Position numbers and translations under genes: made by a program
Source: Sclerodactyla briareus
Taxonomy: Eukaryota > Echinodermata > Holothuroidea > Dendrochirotida > Sclerodactylidae
Direction: 5' to 3'
NCBI GenBank assembly: GCA_026419785.1
Contig: JAODTK010005790.1
Span: forward strand, 82,303 to 146,302
DNA length: 64,000 nucleotides
Shown: piece by piece, positions 55,538 through 64,000 of the stretch
Layout of the letters: every line of letters starts with the position of its first letter
Position numbering within the stretch: position 1 is the first letter of the stretch
Notes under the pieces: generated by a model
Seen by the model: only the letters and a program-made list of their open reading frames with translations
Told to the model about the DNA's origin: nothing
The model's database searches: none

Positions 55538-57580
55538 GTAAGTAAATTTCATCCCTCATAGTTTCATTTGCTGGAGTCTGCGTTGTTAGCCTCTCAGGTG
55601 TGTATTTGGGTAGGAAACTGACTGTGTCTATTCATTTGTAATTCTTGCCGAACCATAAACCTACTACCCTTCATGGTCCAATCAAGCTTTTTTCAGCATG
55701 TGTCCTGTGGGAATTTCCCTTGCCTGCATTTTCATGATCAAATATGTTATGGAAGTATATCAACCACAACGTATACCATGTTCATTCTAATAGACACGCA
55801 CTGCGCGAAGGCAATGTCGGAAACTTGCCCGTTATTATTGGACGGTCCTCTCGCAGAACTGGTACAGGGTGTTAAGTGATGCTACATTACTACAGATTCC
55901 ACAAAAGTCCCTCTTGGAGTGCTCATGCATCCGCCGTTATCTTGTCCATCATAGAGTGTTTGGAATCCCATCGTCAGAGAAGGATAATGTGTGAAATTCA
56001 GGAGGACAACGTGCACGACTGACAAGCTATGGCAGCTGTGAAGGGGGGCCGCGTGGTAGGTCACATGATACGCGAGTATAGTGAAATTTCTTAATTTTTG
56101 TGAAGAGGGGGTCTGCATAAGCGTTTTCGTATGTGAGAAAAGACCGGAAAAACAACGGCCAGAACTGGAGGATACCAACTAGGTTATACGTTCCACAGAG
56201 CAGTTTTGACATTGCCAAAGGTGGAAAAAACTAACTGGGGTCGATGCTTTGGCAATCCCCAAGGCTAATGACCTGGGCCCTTGCCCCCCCCCCCCCCCCC
56301 CCTAACATTCACACTGCATTTATTTCTACCAAAATTATTTTGTCAGTGTACAATTAGTGTTTGACCAGTTTGAAAGTGTGCCTCTATTTAGTTACAAAAA
56401 CAAAGAAATAAATCTTGCAAATTCATGTGGCTTCTTTTAGAGCAAGAGCTTCTATTAGAATGAAATTACATTAAAGTGGACACTATGTAAAAGTCTATTG
56501 TCTATGGTCGGCACCGAGGATAACTGTGCTTGTATGTGCATGTCGACATGCCCTTTAGCGGATATCTCTTAATGGTATTAGTGTTTAAAATTGGTTTTTT
56601 TGTAATGCTGCTTCTTGGTGGGGTTTTAGGTGACACCTCGATCTTTTTTCGCGGTCGGGCTCAAGACCAAGTTTGTGGAATATAGGGAATTCCCCATATT
56701 TTATGTGGTTTTTGTTCTCGCCTGAACTTTGTTCAAGGAGATTCATAGTGATCACTTTGCGTGTGTGTCCTGTCTGTCTGTCCGTATGTCCGTTCAATAT
56801 TCCCTGAACCGTGAAAGCCGTCCTGCTGAAACCTTTTTGTGGAGGTGATGGTGAGAGTTGTCGATGTGCATCTACTTTTCGTCCCAAAAGACGGTACTAA
56901 TTTGCTGATTTCATGATTTAATTAAAATTGACCCAAAAGCCTTGTGTACAGAGATAGCTCTTGATCCGTACGATGCATTAGTGATGCAGTACAGTCATTT
57001 GTAACCACTATGAAGTGTAGATGACTGATTAGATTAATCCTTCAGCATTTTATGTGCTGATTAAGTAGTCTACTTTGAATAAATAGGCAAATTTTAAAAG
57101 TTGGTTGGATTTTCAATGAAACTCAGTAGCGAATGTTTTATATATCCAGGATAAATTTTAAAGTAGCACATGGTTCACAGATGTCATAACATTTTTTGTT
57201 TGCGCTCGTTGACAAAATTACTGTGGTGATGGAGTTGGGCATATAAGAGCAGGTCACAAGGTACCCTCGCGTGATAAGCTTACCAGCAAGAGGAGATGCG
57301 CAAGTTTGCATCATTTTATAATCCTTTGTTTTTCCTTCACTTTCATATCTCAAGCTTGGCAGGAGCATTGAAGCTTCTCTTGAAGAATAACTCCCATCTT
57401 CCTGATTTGCTGAGACCGCTATAGAGCACGGCACACACTAGCAAAACCTGTAGCAGCTGGCTACTTTCAAGCTATAGCTAGCTTCTTGCCCAATATGTGA
57501 GTGATCGGTTGTTACATTTGAGTTGGGACAGTCATTTCATATGATGCCTGCTTTTTTTCTCTGCTTGAGGGATCTGACAG
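55538..57580. other. Intronic DNA with C20 run and dispersed repeat
   Basis: Contains a run of about 20 cytosines at 56,284-56,303 and the repeat copy at 56,717-57,175. Expected Furry residues following HQLG were not found. Confidence 0.4.
56717..57175 (+). repeat. Dispersed repeat, CTGTCTGTCCG type, copy 2
   Basis: Colinear with 8,895-9,340: CCTGAACTTTGTTCAAGGAG, CTGTCTGTCTGTCCGTATGT, CGTGAAAGCCGTC, TTTTTGTGGAGGTGATGG, ACTTTTCGTCCC, CTTGATCCGTACGATGCATT, AAAGTTGGTTGGATTTTCAA. Confidence 0.75.
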
Positions 57581-57939
57581 CCGAATCTGGTCCCGCTTGT
57601 TTTCGGTGGCCAGATTTACAGTTTGTAACTGCCACCGTGGGTCATAATGTGACGGGGGGTGTAGAGACCACTTATTTAAAGCTAGTCGATCCGTTTGTGC
57701 AACCACCTCCATGTAAAACAGGTAACAACTGAAGTTCCCGTTGTATTAGGCAATCACTGGTTGGACTTGTGGAATGTTGAAATATTCATTGTATACTTTC
57801 CATTGTTTGATATGTTTCATTTAAAAAGGATGTTTTTTTCCTCCTTATCAATTCATTCTCTGCAAGTGACTACACCTGTGCTCTGATACCACCCCTCTGT
57901 GTGTTTCTCATGAATACCGGTGATCCGACACCTTGATAG

Positions 57940-58098
57940 CCTCCATGGCCCGCGGCCTGCTCCATTGCTGGACCAGCGCTTCTTCCCGGCAAACGCCCCG
58001 CATTCTGCCTGGAGCCCACCCACGGTAAATCCCACAAGATCTTGGCACAGGAGCGGGGCCAGACTTCCACCCAGAGACACCATGGCTAATGTTCAATG
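57940..58098 (+). CDS. FRY: Candidate Furry exon: LLDQRFF segment
   Basis: A GC-rich block bounded by CCTTGATAG and CAATG|GTAAGC. One frame is open throughout and contains PLLDQRFFPANAPHSAWSPP, preceded in a neighbouring frame by SMARGLL. This could correspond to the Furry AMQLLQILEPKMF region, and it lies in the right place, between the exons at 55,419 and 58,739. Similarity is short, so an unrelated exon is possible. Confidence 0.45.
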
Positions 58099-58738
58099 GT
58101 AAGCAATTGTGTTGTTGGACTGTGTCCGGCCGAGTCCTTCGCGCATCTATTGGACTCGAGTCGGAGAAACATGACTGAGTCAATCTAGGTCAGTCATACC
58201 CAAGTCTTCCGTAATATTTGCTTCTGTGTGGTGAATACATAGTTGTCAGTCCTCTGTAGAAATCTACTAAAAAATTGGTTTTGAATGTCTTTGTTGATAT
58301 CATGGCTAAATAATGTACAAATAGCCTAAACTTGCCCGAATTTATAGTCTGATGTTTTGGATGTATTATTTTTGCAGTTTCATGGGTATTATAAAGTAAA
58401 AGAGGACAAAAAGAAATTCATATGCGAATATTGGGTGTATTCTACTCTGAATGCCAACTTAAGAAGATTTAGCAAACATTTCACTATCTTGGGGCTTTCA
58501 GTCACAGAGGTGGACTTACAGTGATTCATCTCTTTGAACCAGAAGACCCAGCTCCCTCATCCATTACAGAAAAATTTGCATGTCACAATAATGCTAATTC
58601 ATCTCTATATAGTTATTGTTGTTAGAAAATATTCTATTTTGGAACAAATATGGGCTTCCAGTCATGAAATCAATGCTTCATTATCATTGAACCAGACTTA
58701 TTTGCCATATTGCTCATGTCTACATCTTCCATTGACAG

Positions 58739-59015
58739 AGATAACCATGAGGTTTGAAATCAAACCGCTCCTCACCCTCGAAGAGCCCGCTGGACGCATC
58801 ACCGACCATATCCCGCAAAGTTCTCCTGGAGATTCTGCTGCCGTGGCTCTATAATATAGAACTTGTCGACGGCGATATGGATGGCGACCCACAGGCAACC
58901 CTGGGGCGTGATGAGCTCCCGATGAACAGGATCTGGTTGCCACTCCGGAGCTGGCTGGGGTTCCAAGCAGGCCACACAAGTAGTGCTGAATAACCTGCTC
59001 TCTATTACACAGGAG
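58739..59015 (+). CDS. FRY: Furry exon: EILLPWLYNIELVD segment
   Basis: Acceptor CATTGACAG and donor GGAG|GTGAGA at 59,016. Reads EITMRFEIKPLLTL, then in other frames RKVLLEILLPWLYNIELVDG, LPLRSWL and GWGSKQATQVVLNNLLSITQ-like residues. Furry has [58 protein letters not shown]. At least three frame changes, but the blocks are highly specific. The exon ends in phase 0, as the next exon requires. Confidence 0.88.
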
Positions 59016-59089
59016 GTGAGAATATGACCTTCCTTTGAGTGTGCACCACCAGCACCGAGTGGTTGGCACCATTGGTGGGATCTTTGACC

Positions 59090-59370
59090 CCCCCCCCTTC
59101 CCCCGGAGAATGAGGTTCGCATTCTGATCGGTCATACCAAGACTTTGAAAGTGCTGGTCGCTCAGCACGAGGGATTAGAGCAGTGCCGAACGATTGGTAG
59201 GCAATTTGCAAGCCGTCTGCGTGTGATTACACCAACCCCCACACACTAGGGCATTGACCGTTCTGTGTACTTGGTGAGGGATTCGCAGCTGACAATTACG
59301 GTGCAGTATCCAGGGCTGCATCCTTGCTGGGCTTTGAATAGTTTTAGATCCTCTCTTGGCAAGGTTACTG
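59090..59370 (+). repeat. SINE-like family A, copy 5 (5'-truncated)
   Basis: GGTCATACCAAGACTTTGAA, GTGCTGGTCGCTCAGCACGA, GCAATTTGCAAGCCGTCTGC, GCTGACAATTACGGTGCAGT, ATCCTTGCTGGGCTTTGAAT and GATCCTCTCTTGGCAAG occur in family order. Confidence 0.7.
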
Positions 59371-59499
59371 CAGAAAAACAAAAAAACTTTCTTCTGCTCT
59401 CCTTCATGCTGCCCACTACGAGTAACCGACTAAGGTGTGATACCGTTGAAGGCAAAAATAGAGCCATCATCGCATATTAAAGTGCTTCTCTTCCCGCAG

Positions 59500-59743
59500 G
59501 GTCAACCAATAGACCACCCCTACTCCGACGAGCAGCCTTTAAGCTTCATTCATCTTTTAACATTCGAGAAAGAAGCATCAGTGATATTGAAAATGAATGC
59601 CGATCGTTCAATACCTCATCTATCAGAAGAACTTCAGTCAAAGTTACAGCACTCAAATCATTTATTTTTTCTGGAGAAAATGGTGATCAGTCCTCAATTT
59701 TCCGAAAAAGCCGCCGGCCGCCACTGATGTTACTTCTCTACAG
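59500..59743 (+). other. Exon-like open segment of unknown origin
   Basis: Bounded by CTTCTCTTCCCGCAG and CTACAG|GTACTA. One frame starting at 59,503 is open for about 80 codons and reads RERSISDIENECRSFNTSS, TSVKVTALKSFIFSGENGD, FRKSRRPP: serine- and arginine-rich, cytoplasmic-linker-like. It does not match Furry, and its 244 bp would shift the frame between flanking phase-0 exons. It could be a poison or alternative exon, an exon of a nested gene, or chance. Confidence 0.35.
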
Positions 59744-60493
59744 GTACTAACTCCCAACAAAATTACGATTTTTTTTACCTAATACCATTGTTTCAACAGA
59801 TTTTTCCTATCAAGTTTTAAATCAGTCCATACAATAATATACAGTAGTGTAGATTTGTGACTGGAAAGGAGGATATAAAATAAAAGGCTGGATGGAACTT
59901 CAAATAATCCCACTCCATGCATGCAAAGCTTTAAATCGCAAGAAGTTAATTGTATATGCTGGCAATTTGACAGGATGCCATATACTGCTGCGAGTGTGGG
60001 TACGTCACTATGTTATAACATGTTTGACAGTGATGAGTAGGTAATGGACTGACGTCACGTGCAGCTGTGATTGAGGGATGTTGTTGTCCAAATGTTATTT
60101 AAAGATAACGGTAGTGGATGATTGATTGAGCTTCTGGATGACTTGCACTGTATTGCAACTTGGAATACACGTGTGTTGATGTGTAGTGAACATACAAGAA
60201 CGCAGCTACCTACCTAACCTCACAAGGAATCCCTCAGGATCAACTAGAAACAAGGAATACAAGCAGCTATCCACTCTTGGGGGGACGGTCAGTTTGTGGA
60301 AAACAATTGTTGAACTGTACCCCAATTATGCCAGTGAGTTCCAACCAGTTTCATTTGCACGCTGTAAAAATTACAGATAATATCAACTGAGGAAATACAC
60401 CATGGTGTGATGGATACAAAACTCTGGAGAACTAACAAGAGAGGTATCCGCTTCCAGTCAAAAGCTTGTGTATTTATTGCTTTCTTCTGATAG

Positions 60494-61123
60494 TATGGTG
60501 ATGACTACGCTGATGAGATGGAGGCAGCGTGGGCTGGTCTCTGTACCTGCTGGTCCAACAACATGAGGGCGATCCCGAACTATCTGCTGAGCTTCAGTCT
60601 TGGAATTCTCTTCCAGTAATGCTGTTTATCTTATTGCTTTCTTCTGATTAGTATGGTGATGACTACGCTGATGAGATGGAGGCAGCGTGGGCTGGTCTCT
60701 GTACCTGCTGGTCCAACAACATGAGGGCGATCCCGAACTATCTGCTGAGCTTCAGTCTTGGAATTCTCTTCCAGTTAATGCTGTTTATCATATTGCTCTC
60801 TTCTGATAGTATGGTGATGACTACGCTGATGAGATGGAGGCAGCGTGGGTTGGTCTCTGTACCTGCTGGTCTAACAACATGAGAGTGATCCTGAACTATG
60901 TGCTGAGCTTCAGTCTTGGAATTCTCTTCCAGTTAATGCTGTTTATCATATTGCTCTCTTCTGATAGTATGGTGATGACTACGCTGAGAGATGGAGGCAG
61001 CGTGGGCTGGTCTCTGTACCAGTTGGTCTAACAACATGAGAGTGATCCTGAACTATCTGCTGAGCTTCAGTCTTGGAATTCTCTTCCAGTAATGCTGTTT
61101 ATCATATTGCTCTCTTCTGATAG
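60494..61123 (+). repeat. Four 158-bp tandem units duplicating a splice acceptor and exon start
   Basis: Units begin at 60,494, 60,652, 60,810 and 60,968, each preceded by CTCTTCTGAT(T)AG. Each encodes YGDDYADEMEAAWAGLCTCW then SNNMR..., and then diverts into AGTCTTGGAATTCTCTTCCA and GTTAATGCTGTTTATCATAT. Units 1 and 2 share GGGCGATCCCGAAC, units 3 and 4 AGTGATCCTGAAC. None has the 3' half of the exon. A fifth copy, at 61,124, is the complete exon. Confidence 0.92.
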
Positions 61124-61261
61124 TATGGTGATGACTACGCTGATGAGATGGAGGCAGCGTGGGCTGGTCTCTGTACCTGCTGGTCTAACAACATGAGAGT
61201 GATCCTGAACTATCTGCTGAGCTTCACAGCCATCATACTCAACCCTGATCTCCTTCCTTAT
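61124..61261 (+). CDS. FRY: Furry exon: YGDDYADEMEAAW, complete last copy of the array
   Basis: Acceptor TCTTCTGATAG, donor CTTAT|GTAAGT at 61,262. The 138-bp exon is exactly 46 codons in one frame: YGDDYADEMEAAWAGLCTCW, SNNMRVILNYLLSF, TAIILNPDLLPY. Furry has KYGDELAWSEVENVWTTLADGWPKNLKIILHFL and EPSLLPYVKKV. It is the only unit of the five-unit array with a full 3' part and a consensus donor, so it is the probable functional copy. Confidence 0.9.
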
Positions 61262-61899
61262 GTAAGTCAAACAGTATCTCAACCGAGAAATGTCTATGAA
61301 TCAAATTTCATTTCACATTCCTAGGTCCCTTAAGCCCTCTTCACACTACAACAATAATTAAGGGAACTCATACAACCTATTTTTAGGGTTCCCTACTTTC
61401 AGATGCTCCAAATGCGAACACAATAACACTCATTCCAATGCATCCGGGCATCCCGAAGCACCCAGATTACAATTCATTCACAAGGTGCTCTGACAAAGAC
61501 AGCCTTTGGACTCCATTGTTCAGTGGTGACAGCATTTCAATAGACCTATTCTATTGTTTTGATCTGGATGCATCCAGATGGGATGCAGTGAATGCCAACT
61601 TTGGGTTTGTACAGCATCCCTAAAAACAGTCACACTGGTGTGATAAAAGCCCACGCTATCATGCCACATGCCAGGAACTGCTACCAAAGTCCCCTGAATG
61701 AGCTGTGACATCAAATTTGAGCATTCTCCTGATCGTTATCCGATAGAAATATAATTTGTGATCAATATTTTTCTTATCATGTCATATTATTACGGTAGAG
61801 GTCTTGAAGGTTCGGAAGGTTACTCATTTCCCATTCTTTGAGGCTATCCCGGTCACTTTTCTGAACCACTTCACTGTTACGTTTTGTGTTACGATCCAG

Positions 61900-62179
61900 C
61901 TGAAGAGAATAGTGATCTACATCGCCCGGGCCAAAACCAATGAACTGATGGAGCTGTTGATGAAGGAGGTCCAATCCGTTGAGGTTTGTCAACTACCAGG
62001 TCGAGCGGTCCGAAGAGCCGCCATACTTCTTCATCTAGGACCAGTCCGCGATGCCCCCGCAGCGAGAGCGTATCCTCGCTGAACGATGCAATGGAGAAGG
62101 AGAGCGGCAGAGAGCGCCCTCACGTGAGGGCTTCGTCAGCCGATAGCGCCTTAGAGAGGAGAGCGAGCGAGCCCCCCCG
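61900..62179 (+). CDS. FRY: Furry exon: LKRIVIYIARAKTNELMELL segment
   Basis: After ACGATCCAG the exon reads LKRIVIYIARAKTNELMELL then MKEVQSVE. After one shift it reads VERSEEPPYFFI and, after another, RTSPRCPRSESVSSLNDAME. The end is arginine/serine-rich and closes with RRASEPPR before the donor CCCG|GTAAGA at 62,180. Furry has VKKVIVYLGRDKTMQLLEELVSEL, then NPPYYRITSS and a serine-rich linker. It is the last Furry exon recognised in the window. Confidence 0.88.
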
Positions 62180-64000
62180 GTAAGATAGGAGTAGTGGAGA
62201 GAATGACTCAAACAGACAGTCTAGGTCGTCTTATCCAACCATTACCTAATTTACATGCATAGATCTACATGCCCTTTAGCTGTATTCATAAGTTTTGTAA
62301 CTCGTAAACGATTATACCGTATTCATTCGCTAAGCGCCCATCTCCCGTAAGCGCCCACCCACTTTTGTCAACTCTTTAAATATAAGTCTATAATGCGCGG
62401 CCGAAAAGCTGAATGTTTCTGGCTTGCATGCAGCATACAAAGACTATTGCTTTGATTCATTGCACGTGCATACAGCCATACACCAAACACAACTGGTTGT
62501 ATAAACACCCGAATTGCTCGAGCCATCACCGCTCCGCGATAACGTTGTTGTGGCCTGTGACTCACGTGACCTACTAACTCATTTTCATGAATGGATGGAA
62601 GTGCTTCAACAATTTGACTGGATCAACGATATGATTGTTTATTTTTAGCAATGATTTCAGCACTTTCACAATCAAATTCTTGCTTCAGTATCCATGCCGA
62701 TCAAAGCAGTGGTCGGGTGGCATGCAGTATGTGTCCGTACTCCTGTATTACCAAAGCCCATTCGTAGTTTGAGCGTGTTATATTGTACATAGCGCAGATA
62801 CATAGCATATAAACTAGTTACTGTATATTACCTGAATGAACGATTGTTTTTTTGAGTTTTATTTATCGCTAATGGGTTGGGGAGGGGGGCAGGCGGATAC
62901 CCTGCTTGTGGAAATGAGCAAGGCATTGTGTACACAGTGTCTTTGGCAAAACCCCAAAACGATACAAACAGTTGTAAAGTTATACTCTTCGTAAGCGCCC
63001 ATCCTGAAACTTTGCAAGCGCCCTGGGCGCGTAACGGAATGAATACGGTAGTACAAACAGCTCAAAATATGCCATAATGTTTACGTTGTACAAGTCTTCA
63101 AATGAAGTGGCCTTCTGATACTTACGATTCATTATACATGGCAGCCAACCCCTGCACTGAAGTTCCGCCAATCAGAAGGCTCAATCGGCTATTGCAAAGT
63201 GACTATAATTGTGATATCATGAAACCACAGGATCCCCTCTTATGCAGAATCAGTGTAAAACAAGTACTCTTGTTACAAATGAACTATGATGGGACCTGAT
63301 ATACTGAGAATAATCTATTTTGTTTCTATGTGGATACCCCTTACTGTTAGAGTTGTAATTGCCAAGTAGAAAGACCCCCCCCCCCATATGGGGGGGGGTC
63401 AGTAAATTGGAATAACTCAACAAGGCAACATGCTACGACCTCAAAAGTTGGCATGTGGGGATTTGATATGTCCCCTCTTTACCTGTGCTTGTTGAAGGAA
63501 TTTGGCTGCATGACCATTGAACTTGAAATGAAGCACCACTTGTTCTTGAAACTTATCCTGAAGGGGACAGCGCAGGCAGTAATATAGTGAGGTTCAAATT
63601 CACCAGCATTACAGGAACCAACGTCAGCTGTGTAAAAAAAATAATTCCACTGGCAGGCTCAGACTCACAGGATGTAGTAGCAAGATTGTCATCAATTTCT
63701 CGGAACTTGTTCAGAAATATTTTGCAGCAGCTAGGTATACAACTCTATTAGATTTCTGTGGCAATATGGTATGGGTATTTCATTTCCATTTGGCTCTGTT
63801 TTGTTGGGATTCCACAATTTCACTTCTACAATGGAATGAAAAAAAAATCATGATGGGCATATTTTCAGGGAGTCAAGTATTCATCAGCAAATATGTGGAT
63901 GCGTCATAATGAAATTAGCATCAGAGTTGCAGATCAATAATGCTTTGGAATTCCCTTTATTCAGCCTTGTAAGCGAGGGCCTATCAGCCACCACCAAAGC
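62180..64000. other. Intron or downstream DNA, no further Furry exon recognised
   Basis: The sequence is AT-rich. It contains the phrases TAAGCGCCCA and AAGCGCCCATCC at 62,332-62,360 and 62,990-63,025, suggesting another local repeat, and the family C copy. The next expected Furry segment (before PLPFPPAGGCWSPLVDYVPE in the family) is not present. Confidence 0.4.
63370..63530 (+). repeat. Dispersed repeat family C, copy 3, opened by a C11/G9 palindrome
   Basis: GACCCCCCCCCCCATATGGG plus further guanines (63,373-63,400) forms a near-perfect hairpin. It is followed by CTCAACAAGGCAACATGCTA, CGACCTCAAAAGTTGGCATG, and GATATGTCCCCTCTTTACCT, matching 34,510-34,690 and 49,560-49,745. Confidence 0.7.

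Larger units (their letters stand above)
19212..62179 (+). other. FRY: Furry (FRY) homologue, gene extent visible in this window
   Basis: The recognisable exons between these coordinates translate into consecutive segments of the Furry/FRYL family. These are giant scaffold proteins of about 3,000 residues built from HEAT/ARM-like repeats (MOR2/PAG1-type cell morphogenesis domains). Established knowledge of the family: Furry proteins bind and activate NDR/Tricornered kinases, act in cell polarity, dendrite and bristle morphogenesis, and in vertebrates on spindle microtubules. Exon order follows the protein from near its N-terminus to roughly its middle, all on the plus strand with GT-AG introns. 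First exons lie left of 19,212 or were not recognised, and the 3' half is presumably beyond 64,000. Most exons contain frameshifts. Two expected protein stretches were not found (between 27,003 and 30,374, and partly between 55,537 and 58,739). Confidence 0.85.

Noticed and set aside
55673..55879. 68-codon frame between Furry exons
   Set aside because: No splice sites around it, no similarity to Furry, low-complexity codon use.
61984..61989. GTTTGT as a splice donor ending the exon at 61,983
   Set aside because: Furry similarity (PPYFF segment and serine-rich linker) continues without a break past this point to the better donor at 62,180.

Overview
The window is eukaryotic nuclear DNA from an animal. 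It has short exons separated by 0.5-4 kb introns with GT-AG borders, tRNA-derived SINE-like repeats, Ty3/gypsy retroelement debris, hAT-like DNA transposons and minisatellites. No prokaryotic gene organisation is visible. Repeat character (AGGTCA-rich 'TTTGCATAATT' elements, CTGTCTGTCCG elements, many young DNA transposons) and gene structure fit a marine invertebrate deuterostome such as a lancelet or an echinoderm. This is an inference; the sequence alone does not settle the species.

Left part (1-11,580): a decayed Ty3/gypsy retrotransposon on the minus strand. Read from right to left it gives gag (11,580-10,640), then a nested repeat and a MITE (10,600-7,642), then the gag C-terminus with a degraded zinc knuckle, protease, reverse transcriptase, RNase H and integrase. 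The 3' integrase-side segment is present twice (1-1,340 and 2,854-3,893). Between the copies lies a broken TatD-family metal-dependent hydrolase gene (about 2,600-1,815), which is unexpected in a retroelement.

Middle part (11,581-19,200): mostly non-coding. It holds an 18-bp motif (GTGACGGACGGGACATTT) recurring at irregular spacing, a second copy of a roughly 240-bp piece from the retroelement region, and a 1,336-bp hAT-like non-autonomous transposon with a perfect 8-bp target duplication. A second member of that family lies at 36,172-37,321.

Right part (19,212-62,179): one large plus-strand gene, the Furry (FRY/FRYL; MOR2/PAG1 family) homologue. About 24 exons are recognisable, in order, from the N-terminal region to roughly the middle of the protein. 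The gene enters without a visible start exon and presumably continues beyond the right edge. Furry is a giant HEAT/ARM-repeat scaffold that works with NDR/Tricornered kinases. Most exons keep good splice sites but carry one or more frameshifts, which suggests uncorrected indel errors in the assembly rather than a dead gene, although a pseudogene is not excluded. About 80 expected residues between 27,003 and 30,374, and part of the protein between 55,537 and 58,739, were not found.

Structures inside the Furry introns include a roughly 47-copy 40-bp minisatellite with an inverted arm (20,001-22,768), a 20-bp minisatellite starting 8 bp after a splice donor (47,841-48,294), a five-unit 158-bp tandem array that duplicates a splice acceptor plus exon (60,494-61,261), two SINE-like families, and several repeat families with two or three copies in this window.
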